64,000 nt of DNA from Syncephalastrum monosporum B8922 (taxonomy: Eukaryota > Mucoromycota > Mucoromycetes > Mucorales > Syncephalastraceae). The notes beneath the pieces were generated by a model. The model ran no database searches. It saw only the letters and a program-made list of their open reading frames with translations, and was not told where the DNA came from. Shown one piece after another: positions 1 through 10,614 of this stretch. Position numbers and translations under genes: made by a program. The stretch is from assembly GCA_000697355.1 (NCBI GenBank), contig JNEN01001165.1, forward strand, positions 155,585-219,584. The letters run 5' to 3'. How positions within the stretch are numbered: position 1 is the first letter of the stretch; each line of letters opens with the position of its first letter.

Positions 1-1718
1 ACCGATGAAATCGCCCTTTTTGATATCTGCATAAAAGAATAGGTGCGTGTCTCTGTGTGAGAAGCCAAGACGCTTTACCACAGGACCCAATTGGACTTAC
101 TCTCAGCTGACCTCCACACCGTATCATCGTCCTGATCAACCGCATTCGCATAGGGGTTCTCGAGATACCGCTCTTCTGAGAAGAAGTAGTCTTCGTGCAA
201 TTTTTCGGACGTCTCGATGTCGATGTTTGGGCTGTAGCGGAACAGCCTGAGATCGGGAAACGTATCGACGTTGGTCAAAAAGAGGCACCGGTCATTTTCA
301 CAAGGAGCCCTAGTGTAAGCCATGAGTACCGACGGATGAAAGGTGATGGCATTTTGCGTCATTACTTTGCGTGACGCTCTTCCACGGTGGGATGCGCTTG
401 CTCTTTCGGAACCAGGCCGGTGTTTCGTTTCAGGTGTTGATACAGCGAGATGGCTGCGCCATACTAAAGATATGAATGAGTATTTGCATCTTTCACAATC
501 TTGAAACACAGTACCAAGTGCTGACGCTCGAGGACGCTCATGTTTGGGTTCCTTTGATCCCGGAACGGATCGAGCTGAAACGCAACTTCCTTTTCATCTG
601 CTTCCTTGAATGAGTCCGGGTAGCCTTCGAGCTGGTAGGGCACCTGATTCATGAACAGGGCAAAGTAGGCATCGCTGTAGGTGACATCGATCGGATCCAG
701 CTCCATGAGTTGGATGAATTTGTTGGCATTCTCCTTGGAGACAAAGGCACCATATTCGATCTGAGCATGGCAAGTGTGCATATCGACATCTACGGAGGAA
801 AGAAGAATGAACACATATCTTGTTGAAAGTCCCAGGGGACATACCGTCATTGAAGAAGCACCACTTCCATCGGGTTTGAGAAAGCGCAAAAGGGTCTCTG
901 GACTCGACGTGCAAGAGGTGAGGAGAGCGTAGAAAGTTGGCGTAGAGACTGCGAAGATGGCGTGAGCCTGCGACGTCTTGGAAATAGCAGTAATGTGTGG
1001 TTGCGAGGGAGCATGCCAAATAACGACCGGCGTTATGCATATGACTAGGGGAATTGTAGACCTGCACCTTGTTGGCCGCGCATCCAGGGGCGTAGATCAC
1101 CTGAATGCAATGTTATACCCTCTGTTCAGCTTTGCTTTCCTTGCCTTGCCTTGCCTTTCCTTTACTTACGTCTTCGGTGACATTGACCAAGGGGTTGTTA
1201 TTCCAGACCAGGACGGCCCCAAAGATGTTGTACGCGCAGAGCTGCTCCAGGATGGGCGAAAGCGTCTCGTTGGCCTCGTTGGCGATCTGCCAGCGATCCT
1301 TGGGATCAAAGATGAGGACAGCCGTGGTCTGGCCCTGGCCCTGGTCCGGGTAGAGATGGTCGAGAAGATCGACCTCATCGAGCCAGCCGTAGTGGTCGTG
1401 GTGCCAGTCCTGGTACTTTTTGCCGCTGAAGAAGCCGACATGCACCAAGAGGAAGACGCCGCCCAGAAAGACGGCCACCATGAGGGCGACCATCTCGAGC
1501 GGGGATGCGGCTCGGTAGCGTTGGGGGAGCCGTGCTCTAAGTTTGGAGAGGGGCTGGCGGGCCTTGCTTTCCTGCCAGAGACGCTGGAGGTGCGGGGGAA
1601 TCCGATGCTGAAACGGGTCTGAGCTGATGTTGATGTGAATCCCGCGCAGAGGCACACCGCCCATGCCGCTCGTCCGTCGCGACGATTTTCCTTTGGCCTG
1701 TGAAGACGGGCGCATCAA
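1..1718 (-). CDS. Membrane-anchored glycosyltransferase-like protein, C-terminus beyond the window
   Basis: Six exons read on the minus strand: 1718-1170, 1100-845, 789-515, 463-366, 309-101 and 26-1 (continuing off the left edge). All joins keep frame at GT-AG sites. The predicted protein is a type II membrane protein: a basic cytosolic segment of about 75 residues, one transmembrane helix near residues 76-97, then a large lumenal domain starting around TTAVLIFDPKDRW. The lumenal part has an alternating strand/helix look, a hydrophobic run ending VLVWNNNP, and a YCYFQD segment where a nucleotide-sugar enzyme would carry its acidic metal motif. It resembles a conserved fungal family of Golgi glycosyltransferase-like proteins. 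Assignment to a numbered GT family cannot be made by eye. The residues after YCYFQD are V-A-G rather than further acids, so activity is uncertain. The gene itself is clearly real; its substrate is unknown. Confidence 0.7.
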
Positions 1719-2808
1719 CGTGTACTGTTATGTTATATTATGTTGTATTGTTTTATGAGGGTTTAAGTGTGCTTGTGCGTGTAAAAGAGCGTGAAATGAA
1801 CGGCAAAACTTGAGTCTCAGCTGATTGACAAGAGTCAAGTCCCCTGGTTCCCCACGAACTCTAACTCTACATACAAATACCTACACACACATGGACTGCA
1901 TATATTCATCTCATACTCAGTACAGACACGCTCTCCCTCCATGCATCATTTGACTTTGAGCTATCAATTCCTGTTACAACACCTGAGTGAGATCAACCAT
2001 TGTTGGAGCTCGCGCGGCAGCCCCACATGGGAGTGAATAGTGGCCCTGGGAACGGATCTACAATTTTTTAAGAAAATTGCTGTCAATCAGAATATTATGG
2101 CCATCTTTCTTCAATAGGGCCATGTCCGCATGGGGTGCTCGGAATGGGACGCAAGAATAAGTGATTCATCATGTTGCAGCTAATCATGTAATGACTTGCT
2201 ATTGCCAGATTTGAACTAGCGGTCTGCTGACTGCAAACCTGCCGTTTAATTCTTAAGACAATCATCACTCAATGCTAATTTAAAAGTAAAAACATCGAAC
2301 GCTTTCACGCACAGACACACAACACGCCCTCAGGCACAAGGGCACAAGTAATGCATTATTTGTTACCCTGACTTCCTAGAAAACCAAGCGATATACTATG
2401 CTTATCTTCTAAGGACCCTGCATCGCATTGCAAGAGCCCATGATGCATTGGCTCTTACTTATTTGTAAACATATATGACAGCTGTCAATTGTTGGTGTCC
2501 CTCTTTTAGGCAAATGAACTTTTGACTGCTGAAATTGTACAACTCCATGTCAACAATGTCAACCGACATTCCCAACTTGGACCCACACATGCTTGCCAGT
2601 AAATTGCGTTTCTGTATGTCTTCGTACCTCTTCATCATTTTTTTACACAATGATACTCGCACGACTATTTATTAGCACCTCTTCAACCTTTCTGGAAAAC
2701 ATACCCACCTCTTTACACCAGCCCCATACCGGGTACTTTCCAGAGAACGGTGGAACAAGCGCGTGTGACGCTACATCTAGCTGTGTGAAATAAAACACGA
2801 ACCTGCTC

Positions 2809-2872
<64 letters not shown>

Positions 2873-4403
2873 TCCAAAAGCACACGTAGACGACATTAGG
2901 ATATACAGAATTGCTTCACCTTACTTCTCCTGTCAATGTGGGGTTCTACATATACACCATATGGCGTAAGCAAAAACCGGGTATTTACGGGCGTTACAAG
3001 CTGATAAACCTACCTTGGCGACTGGTGCGGACGTCTATATATCTAAGCAGTAGTAGGCAAGCTTTATCGGAATAATGTGCTTTTTACGCTGGTTGCGAGA
3101 TTTTTACACAACAAATGCAGCCGCATCCAGAGAAGGAAGTGAGCTCAATATGCTGAGAGCTTGGTATAGTTCTTGTTACGCATTTTGTGGAGGATCCAAC
3201 CGTCCGATAACAGTGCATGTTCCGCACTACCAAGGTGTATACGCAGCTTTGGAAGAGTCATAATCTAATATTACGCCAATACGAAAAAAAAAAAAAAAGT
3301 CCCCAGCAAGCAAGCAGTACCTGTCGAAAACACTTACAGTAGACCCTTTTTTTTTTTTCTACAATGAAGCAAGTCGCAGAGAAATGACACTGGAGCCTAT
3401 CAAGAGGCCGCAGCCAGTGCCGTGGCTGCCGCCATTTTGACATTGCATGTTTGATAATCATTTTTGTGGTAAGACCGCTGTGATAGTCTGCCCGAAAGCT
3501 TTCTATACGCCCGTCCATTTGAGTAACTGACTTTACCTTAAAGTACACTGACAGTATACTAGATGAAACTTTTCTCCTGTTATAAATTTCATCAACCTTG
3601 TACAGTTCTTGGTTCACGGTGATATTGTTCTGCGCCAAACTATTGACAGCCAAAGATGCTGGTATACTATGGATTCAAACACTACTTACATGTATGAGTG
3701 GAACAAATGAGAGCATAACAAAGCGTACACACTCAACGTGGAACCAGCTCAAGTATCCATATGTGAAGGTCGCACGATAATCTTTATGCGCTCATAGCTA
3801 CGAAATAATTTATCACAAAATAGTACTGGTAGGTTGGGAACGAGGTACGAACCTCCGAGTCACTTGACTTCGCGTGTAATAAACCACAGCGACAGTCGCA
3901 ATCATGCTCGGGTGAGCTTCTATCTGTGAATTCTGCCGGAGAGATCATTACCAATACAGGATTGAGTGCTAATTTGCTTCTTCAGAGACCTCGTAGTACT
4001 GTACTCAACACTTTCCATCGCGGTGATCTTGGACCAACTGTTTAGGGCTCCGTCTATGCGACAATGACTATGCGAAGAGAAAGACATATATGTGGGACGA
4101 TGTCATCTTGCGAGTTTGTCTTTACTGTTTGTAGCTTAGATAATATGAGCTTACGAAGGTAATAAATAGCTGCTGAACGATGACTCTAGAAGTGTATGAC
4201 ACCGTGAAACATGGTCAAGTGCTTGTAAGCAAGCTTCAGCGAGGGAACCACGCTCTCGCAAGCCTGTCACTTTTAGTTTTCAACAATGCTTTTGTGTCTT
4301 CCTTCTTTTTCTTTTCCTAAAAAAATCCGTAAGTTTACCCATGGGGCTGAGGGTAACAGCATAGTGGTAGGAACCGCGCCAGTGGAGGAAAGGAGGAAGC
4401 AAA
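1719..4403. other. Gene-free spacer with homopolymer A tracts and tRNA-like relics
   Basis: No open frame here has splice support or protein-like composition. Contents: an uninterrupted A59 run (2812-2870), a shorter A run near 3285-3298, a T run near 3347-3358, and two degenerate tRNA-like B-box segments on the minus strand (near 2190-2260 and 3840-3910). The right part should hold the promoter of the unknown gene that follows. Confidence 0.6.
2812..2870. repeat. Homopolymer A59 tract
   Basis: An uninterrupted run of 59 A residues on the plus strand. No coding frame crosses it. It could be the tail of a retroposed sequence, but no body with target-site duplications was recognised beside it. 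A run this long is also hard to sequence, so its exact length may be an assembly estimate. Confidence 0.95.
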
Positions 4404-5849
4404 ATGGTAAATAAACAATGCGTTGGTGAAATCACGCGTTTCTCCAGACTTTACCCTTCTTTTTTTAATAGTGGCAAGATGGTGAAGCGAAACAAAAAAG
4501 CCAGAAAAATGCACGGGACAATTAACATTAAAAAAGCTGTCAAACATCGCTCGCACAAGCATGAGGAGCAGCAGAACGAGTCGCAACAACCGACTATACA
4601 AGACACTGAAGCCGAGCGACCCCAACAGCTTAATGACAAGAAACGCATGCATCTTGAGTCCACCGAGCTCCAGGAGGAGGAGGAGGAGGAGGAGGAGGAG
4701 GAGAACATGGTCCGCAGAATGTCAAGAGCTGAACTTCTGAATGAAGCACTCGATTTATCTAGTTCTCACAGGTCAAAACCCAATGATAGAGGTGGGATGG
4801 TGGCATATACTCATACAAGCTGTATGAATGGAAGTCTCCTACCACTAACGTGTTTTGCTCCATCTGTAGAATTTATGGATCTCCAACACATCTGGGAGGC
4901 GTTTCAGAGACAATCCAGACCACACTATCCCCACTTTAAGAAGAAAGCCAAAATGCGCAAGAATGGTACGATCCGCGTGGAAGGGATTATGAAAGCCGTG
5001 AAAGACAAATGCGTTGTCTGCGACAGTGCAATCATGATACGGAAAGATGTAGGTTATTTAGACTTGCTTGTTACCCTATAGGTATCTGACTTCAGTCATT
5101 TTGACAGGAGCCCAGCGAGCAGCCCCAACACAAAACAAAAGTTCACAAGTCTGCAAGTGCGAAAAAAAATTCTGAGCGTGCTGCAAACAAGTTGCACAAA
5201 GAACTGGATAGTATGTGCAGCTTCAAATGCATTTGATCTATGTACATTAAAATGAGTGTCAGTACTCACATGCAGGCATATTCCTGCACAGAAATTTTGG
5301 CAGACCTCCGACCAGACGAGGTCAAATACAAGAGCCGTCGCAAGATGTTGACTCGCAATCTTCGCGCCTTTTTTCACGAAAATGAGACCATTCTTCCCGA
5401 AGCGATACCGCCAGACTACGCAGAGCGTATTCAGCTTGCCAGGGACACGATTCAGAAAATTCGGACGGGCCAAAAAACGGTGGTCTGCGAAAAGATCTGG
5501 GAGAATATCCAAGCTCTGCGTTTTTACAAATACACATCGGGATGGAACGGCAAGCAACTTGAAGATCTGGCTCGGGTCTCGCGTAAGCTCAGAAGAGTAT
5601 AAGCAGGTTATGTTGCAGTCACTAATACAATCTTCCTTCCGTTACAGATCAGAGCATCTACGCGCTGAAAACAATGCGGCGTGGTGGGAAAAGGTTACTC
5701 TGTTTTGTTGAGGGACGGGAAGACCTCGTAAAAGATATGATACTTCCTGAAGACGGTGGTTATCCTTGGGGTGATCAGCTTCTTTATTACCCCGAGGTGT
5801 TCTACTACAAGTCTCTAGCCAAGGTATGTATGCAATATCACCGAAATTT

Positions 5850-5908
<59 letters not shown>

Positions 5909-6112
5909 CTACGAAACTTATAAGAGCTGTTGATCTAGATCACGGCAGATGCTTACGAGACAATCGTGAGAATTGTTGTTGAATTCATCCCCTTATACAA
6001 CAGCCAAATGCATGTGCTTACTCGGAAAGCGGTCCCCAAGCCAGTAAAACGACGCGACCAGCGACGAGCTTTAGCGAAAGGAAAACGAAGAGCGGGGAGA
6101 CATCAGATATAG
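4404..6112 (+). CDS. Unrecognised basic protein with acidic poly-Glu tract
   Basis: Six exons: 4404-4791, 4870-5048, 5108-5210, 5292-5582, 5648-5823 and 5939-6112, giving about 436 residues. Phases agree at every join and the last exon ends in a K/R-rich tail (KRRDQRRALAKGKRR). The start may instead be 4479 (MVKRNKKARK), removing 25 residues. The first intron is 78 nt, open and in frame, so it could be retained. Visible features: a basic N-terminus, an E11 tract encoded by GAG repeats near 4672-4702, a C-x-x-C pair (CVVC), a long charged helical middle, and a conserved-looking core (RGGKRLLCFVEGREDL, then GGYPWGDQLLYYPEVFYY). I recognise no known family. The basic termini suggest nucleic-acid or nucleolar association, but that is only an inference. 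The last intron contains an A42 run. Confidence 0.6.
5852..5893 (+). repeat. A42 tract inside an intron
   Basis: A run of 42 A residues in the last intron (5824-5938) of the unknown gene, between a good donor (GTATGT) and the acceptor (ATCTAG). It expands an otherwise typical intron to 115 nt and is on the coding strand. Confidence 0.95.
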
Positions 6113-6697
6113 CATATGAGTATCGCCCAAAAACACAGCGGTTTTTTGTGTGTAAGAAAATATACGAGCGATACTGTACATGTACACATAAAGAGCGCAC
6201 TCCCATTTCTATTGTTGCTAGGGCTTTCGGTATATATTGTGCAAACAGAAGACAAGGATTGCGTCGCTTACGGCGGGGTCATTTTAAAATGGATTTGCTA
6301 CTTGGCCCATGTTGCTGTATACGAATTAGATCGTCGCGCTCCTTCTGTTCTCTTCCTTCATTCCTCTTGCTAAGTTCGTAGCGTAAGAATATGCACTGCT
6401 ATTTCAGGAAATGTTGGAGCTATAGGACAATCAGGCAAAATAGCTGTCTTCCCAAATCAAACACCATAAAGTTTCCGTACGCTAACTTGAAGGTTACTTG
6501 GACCTTCAGTATACATGTATTTTGCATAATGGGTCGTGATACAAGAATCCCCGAGCAAAATACACACATCGTTATCTTACATATATTCCGTTGTATTTTG
6601 CGATGTTATAATAGACGTATCAGATTTAAAATATTATGTATTATTTGGAAGATTTACATGCGCAAATATGTATAAAAGGAAGACACTTTTTCTACAA
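6113..6697. other. Convergent spacer, nothing recognised
   Basis: It lies between the stop of the unknown plus-strand gene and the stop of the minus-strand permease, so it should hold both 3' ends. It is AT-rich and has no supported ORF. Confidence 0.6.
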
Positions 6698-8906
6698 TTA
6701 CAAAGCGTACCGAAACTTGGGATGCTTATCGCAAAGTGTCTCGATCTCACTTTCAAGCCCAGTAAAGTCACAAGAACTGGAAACACCATGTTCGCTGTCA
6801 CGGCGATCATTTTCGCGCTTCAGAAGAAAGCGCAGAACAGCGGCCGAAATTCCAGCCAAAGCCATAAACACCAGACAGACAACATGGCCGGTGATGTACC
6901 GCGGAGAATCTTTTGACTTGTAGATCTATTGGGGACTACGATGAGTGACTTGCGGTTTGTGTATCTCTGTATTCTTACCTGAGTACCCACCATGCCGAAG
7001 CACTATATACACATTCATTAAAACGTATGAGTTGAGCAAAATACTCACATAAGTCCCCTTATCCTTACCTGAGCTATCATACTCGTCATGGCGATAGCCA
7101 CAGCACGTTTAGTATGACCGAGGTTATTGTTGGAGACCCAAGAAAGGGTAAGTGGAATGATGGGATAAATTCCACACGCGACGAGGATAGCACCTGTGTA
7201 CCGCAATCCCACGTTTAGACTCGCTAACAAGAAGATGTACCCTAAGACGCCGATTGCTGAAACTGCCATGATGTGATAACCACGCTGGAGGGTTCTGTCC
7301 GAATTCCAGGAAACAAACTATGACGCAAAGTATGCATCAGATGGAAAGATGCAGAGCAGAGACGATTTTGACTTACAAAGACCAGAATACATGCTGCCAC
7401 ATAGGGAGGAATGGTGAGCAGCTGGGCGTTCAACGAGCTAAAATTCATGTCCTTGATGATAGTAGGCAAAAACACGGCATAACTTGCCAGTGCAATGTTG
7501 AGGCCCACGTAGATAAGCACTGAAATCATGCTTGATTGAGTTCCGTTTTTCATTATTCTTCCTCTCTAAATATACCTGAAAGCCAGTTCTTGATATCCAG
7601 CAAAGCAGCGAAAAATTGATCTTTGTTGAAGGATTGGCCGTCTGTGTTACCATCGCGCTGAGTGCGCCGTACAGCAAGCTCCTTCTCGGCAGGCGTCAGC
7701 CATCGGCCAGCTGTCGTGGGACTGAGAAATGCAGAGGGTCATTTAAAACGCCAGCCAACTTGTTTTTTTACCCAGTAACTTACAGATTAGGAAGCACGAA
7801 GAAGCTCAGAAGGCCTAGACCAATTGTGGGAGCAGCTTCACAGATGAAAAGCCATCTAAATATGGCAGTGAGCAATACGATAGATCTTGATTCGCTCCAG
7901 TTACCTCCAGCCGGCTAAGCCGTGGGCGCCGCTCAAGTCCTTCAAGACGCCATACGCAATGGCACCCGAGAAAGCGCCTGCAATAGTAGACGCACCAAAG
8001 TAGAGCGCCACACGCAGCGCCAGCTCTTCACGCTGGTACCAGAAGGACAAGAACAAAGGCGTAGACGGACCTACGCCCGTTTCAAAAGCGCCGAGGAAGA
8101 AACGGCAGGCGATCAGACCTGCGGCATTGTGTGTTGCTGACTGACTATATATCGGGCAGTACACACATGTTAGAAATCCATTTGTTCATTACCCACAGCT
8201 TTTTTTTCTACATACCAGATGGAGCAAATACCCCAAAGTACCATCGTGCCTGAGATCCACCTTGACGGCAGCATACTGCATCAAATGAAGTAATGCACAT
8301 GTGAGCAATTACAGACAGCATACAGCTTTATTTACGTACCGTTTGACCATGAGGTTCGAGGGAATATGGAAAATGACATAGCCTTACCGTGCGAATGAGC
8401 TTATAAATTCTCCGGTTCCCACTCTTTCATTGGATTTTCATTTTACCTGCAAAGAAGATAGAAAGTGCGGTATAATAGTCATTTCCTTGAAGATTGAGAT
8501 CTTGCTCAAGCGTGCCGAGCCGTGCGTTGCCAATATTATTGCGATCCAGACTCAGGAACAGGTACAGCAACGCGACCCAAGGAATTATCCTATGTAGGAC
8601 GTCCTTTTGTGAGCCACACACATAACAATAGCATCCGTGTCATCATTGACAGAGTTTCGTCTTTTACCGAAGGTCGATCTTGCGCAGCAGTTTCCGCTCA
8701 AGTATCCGCTCCTGCGCCTCATGCTTATTATAGCTCTCGGTGTCGAAGACCTCTGCTTTGCTGTGTTTCTCGTCCTGCGCAGACGTGGTTGTATGGATAT
8801 CAGATCCATGAGGTACCTCGACCTCAGAATGCTTTTCGTTGGTGACTTCGACGAGGTCCTCGATACTAGGCAGGCTGGACGTGTCTTTCTCGTCGACTTC
8901 CGTCAT
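6698..8906 (-). CDS. MFS anion:cation symporter, Dal5/Tna1 (allantoate/nicotinate permease) type
   Basis: Eleven exons on the minus strand: 8906-8668, 8589-8447, 8382-8340, 8275-8216, 8144-7905, 7855-7784, 7721-7576, 7519-7377, 7317-7069, 7002-6979 and 6925-6698, giving 528 residues. Two joins reconstruct hallmark stretches of this family: SLDRNNIGNARLG in the first helix region, followed by FAGYVIFHIPSNLMVKR, and SWNSDRTLQRGYHI in the second half. RWLTPAEKELAVRR marks the central cytosolic loop. The N-terminus is a cytosolic, acidic ~85-residue tail ending ERKLLRKIDLR, as usual for Dal5 relatives. Members import organic anions such as allantoate, nicotinate or pantothenate at the plasma membrane; the substrate cannot be read here. 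Exon 6979-7002 is a 24-nt microexon encoding CFGMVGTQ, needed to restore the end of a conserved helix. The intron density is very high for a single transporter gene. Confidence 0.9.
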
Positions 8907-10614
8907 GATGATACTGGGAAGAAAGAAAAGGTGAAAAAGTGGATGAATAAATACGAAAGGGGCAAAATACTTGTTTTGTATGGATCGGCGTTGCCTTTAA
9001 AAAAGCGAGAACAAAAAAAGAAAAAAACATGGCGGGGGAGACACAAGCATGCGTTAAAGATGCCGTGCAACCGGAGATGGCGGTTTGTGTCCACCACTGA
9101 TCTGCCACTTTTTTCCCTGGTCGACTCATCCTGCACGCTGTTCAAGTCCCGATTCATCAATTTTCGAAATGAATTTCATTGTGCTGTTCTGTTTGTCGTA
9201 CCAAAAATCCCATTATCCTTTTCTTCTACGGTACTACTGTATACATACAATATGTACAATGAAATCGTATTGCACGAAATTCGTGGTACTGTAAGTCATA
9301 TGTATCACATATCCAATTAAGCTTCAGCGAAATGATACTACTTACGCGAGCTTACGCCTCGTAGCTTTTTAAACCGGTTTGGCAGATCGGCGAACAGCAG
9401 GAACACAACGAAACGCCGACCCTGCATCGCCATGAACTTTCAACGCCACGCGGCTCATACTGGCTTGGTGTCAAGGTGTCAAGGTGTCAAGGGAGCACTC
9501 CAAGCTGGATTATTGGTCAACTCACCTTTTCTTTTTACCTCCTCCCGTTAGCCATGCTTTGACTGACCTTGGTAATGCCAGGATACACAACCTCGGGATG
9601 ATTTGTCGCAGATGTCAGTACAATTGCAGCGGACTATGATTCGTTAAAAAATATGACAGGCTGCATGTGATCCATCCGCCGCGCATGACGTGGCAAATTT
9701 GATCCTCTTTCTACATTATTCTGGTTCGATGCTAATGGCCATCATCTGTAGGAAGGTACTGAGTGAATGTGGATCATATCGAGTAACATGGAGTACCACC
9801 ACACATCACTTGGCTGGGCGATGGGCAGCAGGCGCGACGTGGGAGACTAGCATTCTGTCGGACGCCCAAATCCCAACCAGCAGCTCCCGAGTCTAACGGA
9901 TTATGACGAGGAATTTAGATAATGATAGTAAAGGCAGCTTGGTTGGGCGGGAGTAATGCACATAAACAGTGTTAACTTGTCTCGTTGTATCACGAATGAA
10001 CGTGATCTCACTGAAGCATGCACGTACAGCGGTCGTGCTACAATAAAGATCCGGTTATTGGGAAAAGTAACAATGTTTCGCATTACTGATTATGGAGCAT
10101 CCATAGAAAATTTTATAGACAATAGAAGAGTGCTATATAAAAAAAAAAAAATACTTGCCAAAATGTTCGAAAAAAAGGCTGCAAAAAAGGACATCCCATT
10201 CTCGGGTGCATGTTATCTCCTGTGGCGACTCTGCAGCGCTAGTATCAAGAACTTTCCCCTACACTCTGGCATAATCCAATGCCGTATGTGATTCTCTCCC
10301 TCCGACTCCACAAGGCTGTCACTAATGCTCTTAGATTTACAACCGAATCAAGGCACGCGCTGCGGCCGACAAAGGCTGGAGTACGAGCGATATATACAAT
10401 TGGAAAGCAGCAGTACGCCGATCCCGCGGCACTGCCATCTGTTCTTTATGATATATTTTAGGATATGATTTCCATTGCGTTGGGGGATGGATGCGACAGG
10501 ATGTTAAAGAGTCTGTGTTTCTTTGTGTGTAAACGCACTATGTTACAGCAATAGAAGTAAAGAAGAGTTGAGCGAGTATTATACTTAATTGTAGGCGGGT
10601 ATAAAAAACACATA
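8907..10614. other. Spacer; 5' flank of the permease, short GGTGTCAA tandem repeat
   Basis: No supported gene in about 1.7 kb. A short direct repeat, GGTGTCAA in three tandem copies near 9467-9490, lies about 560 bp upstream of the permease start. The right end carries the 3' flank of the RhoGAP gene. Confidence 0.55.

Noticed and set aside
3840..3910. Possible tRNA on the minus strand
   Set aside because: Has a GGTTCGTACC B-box but no matching acceptor stem and a mispaired anticodon arm.
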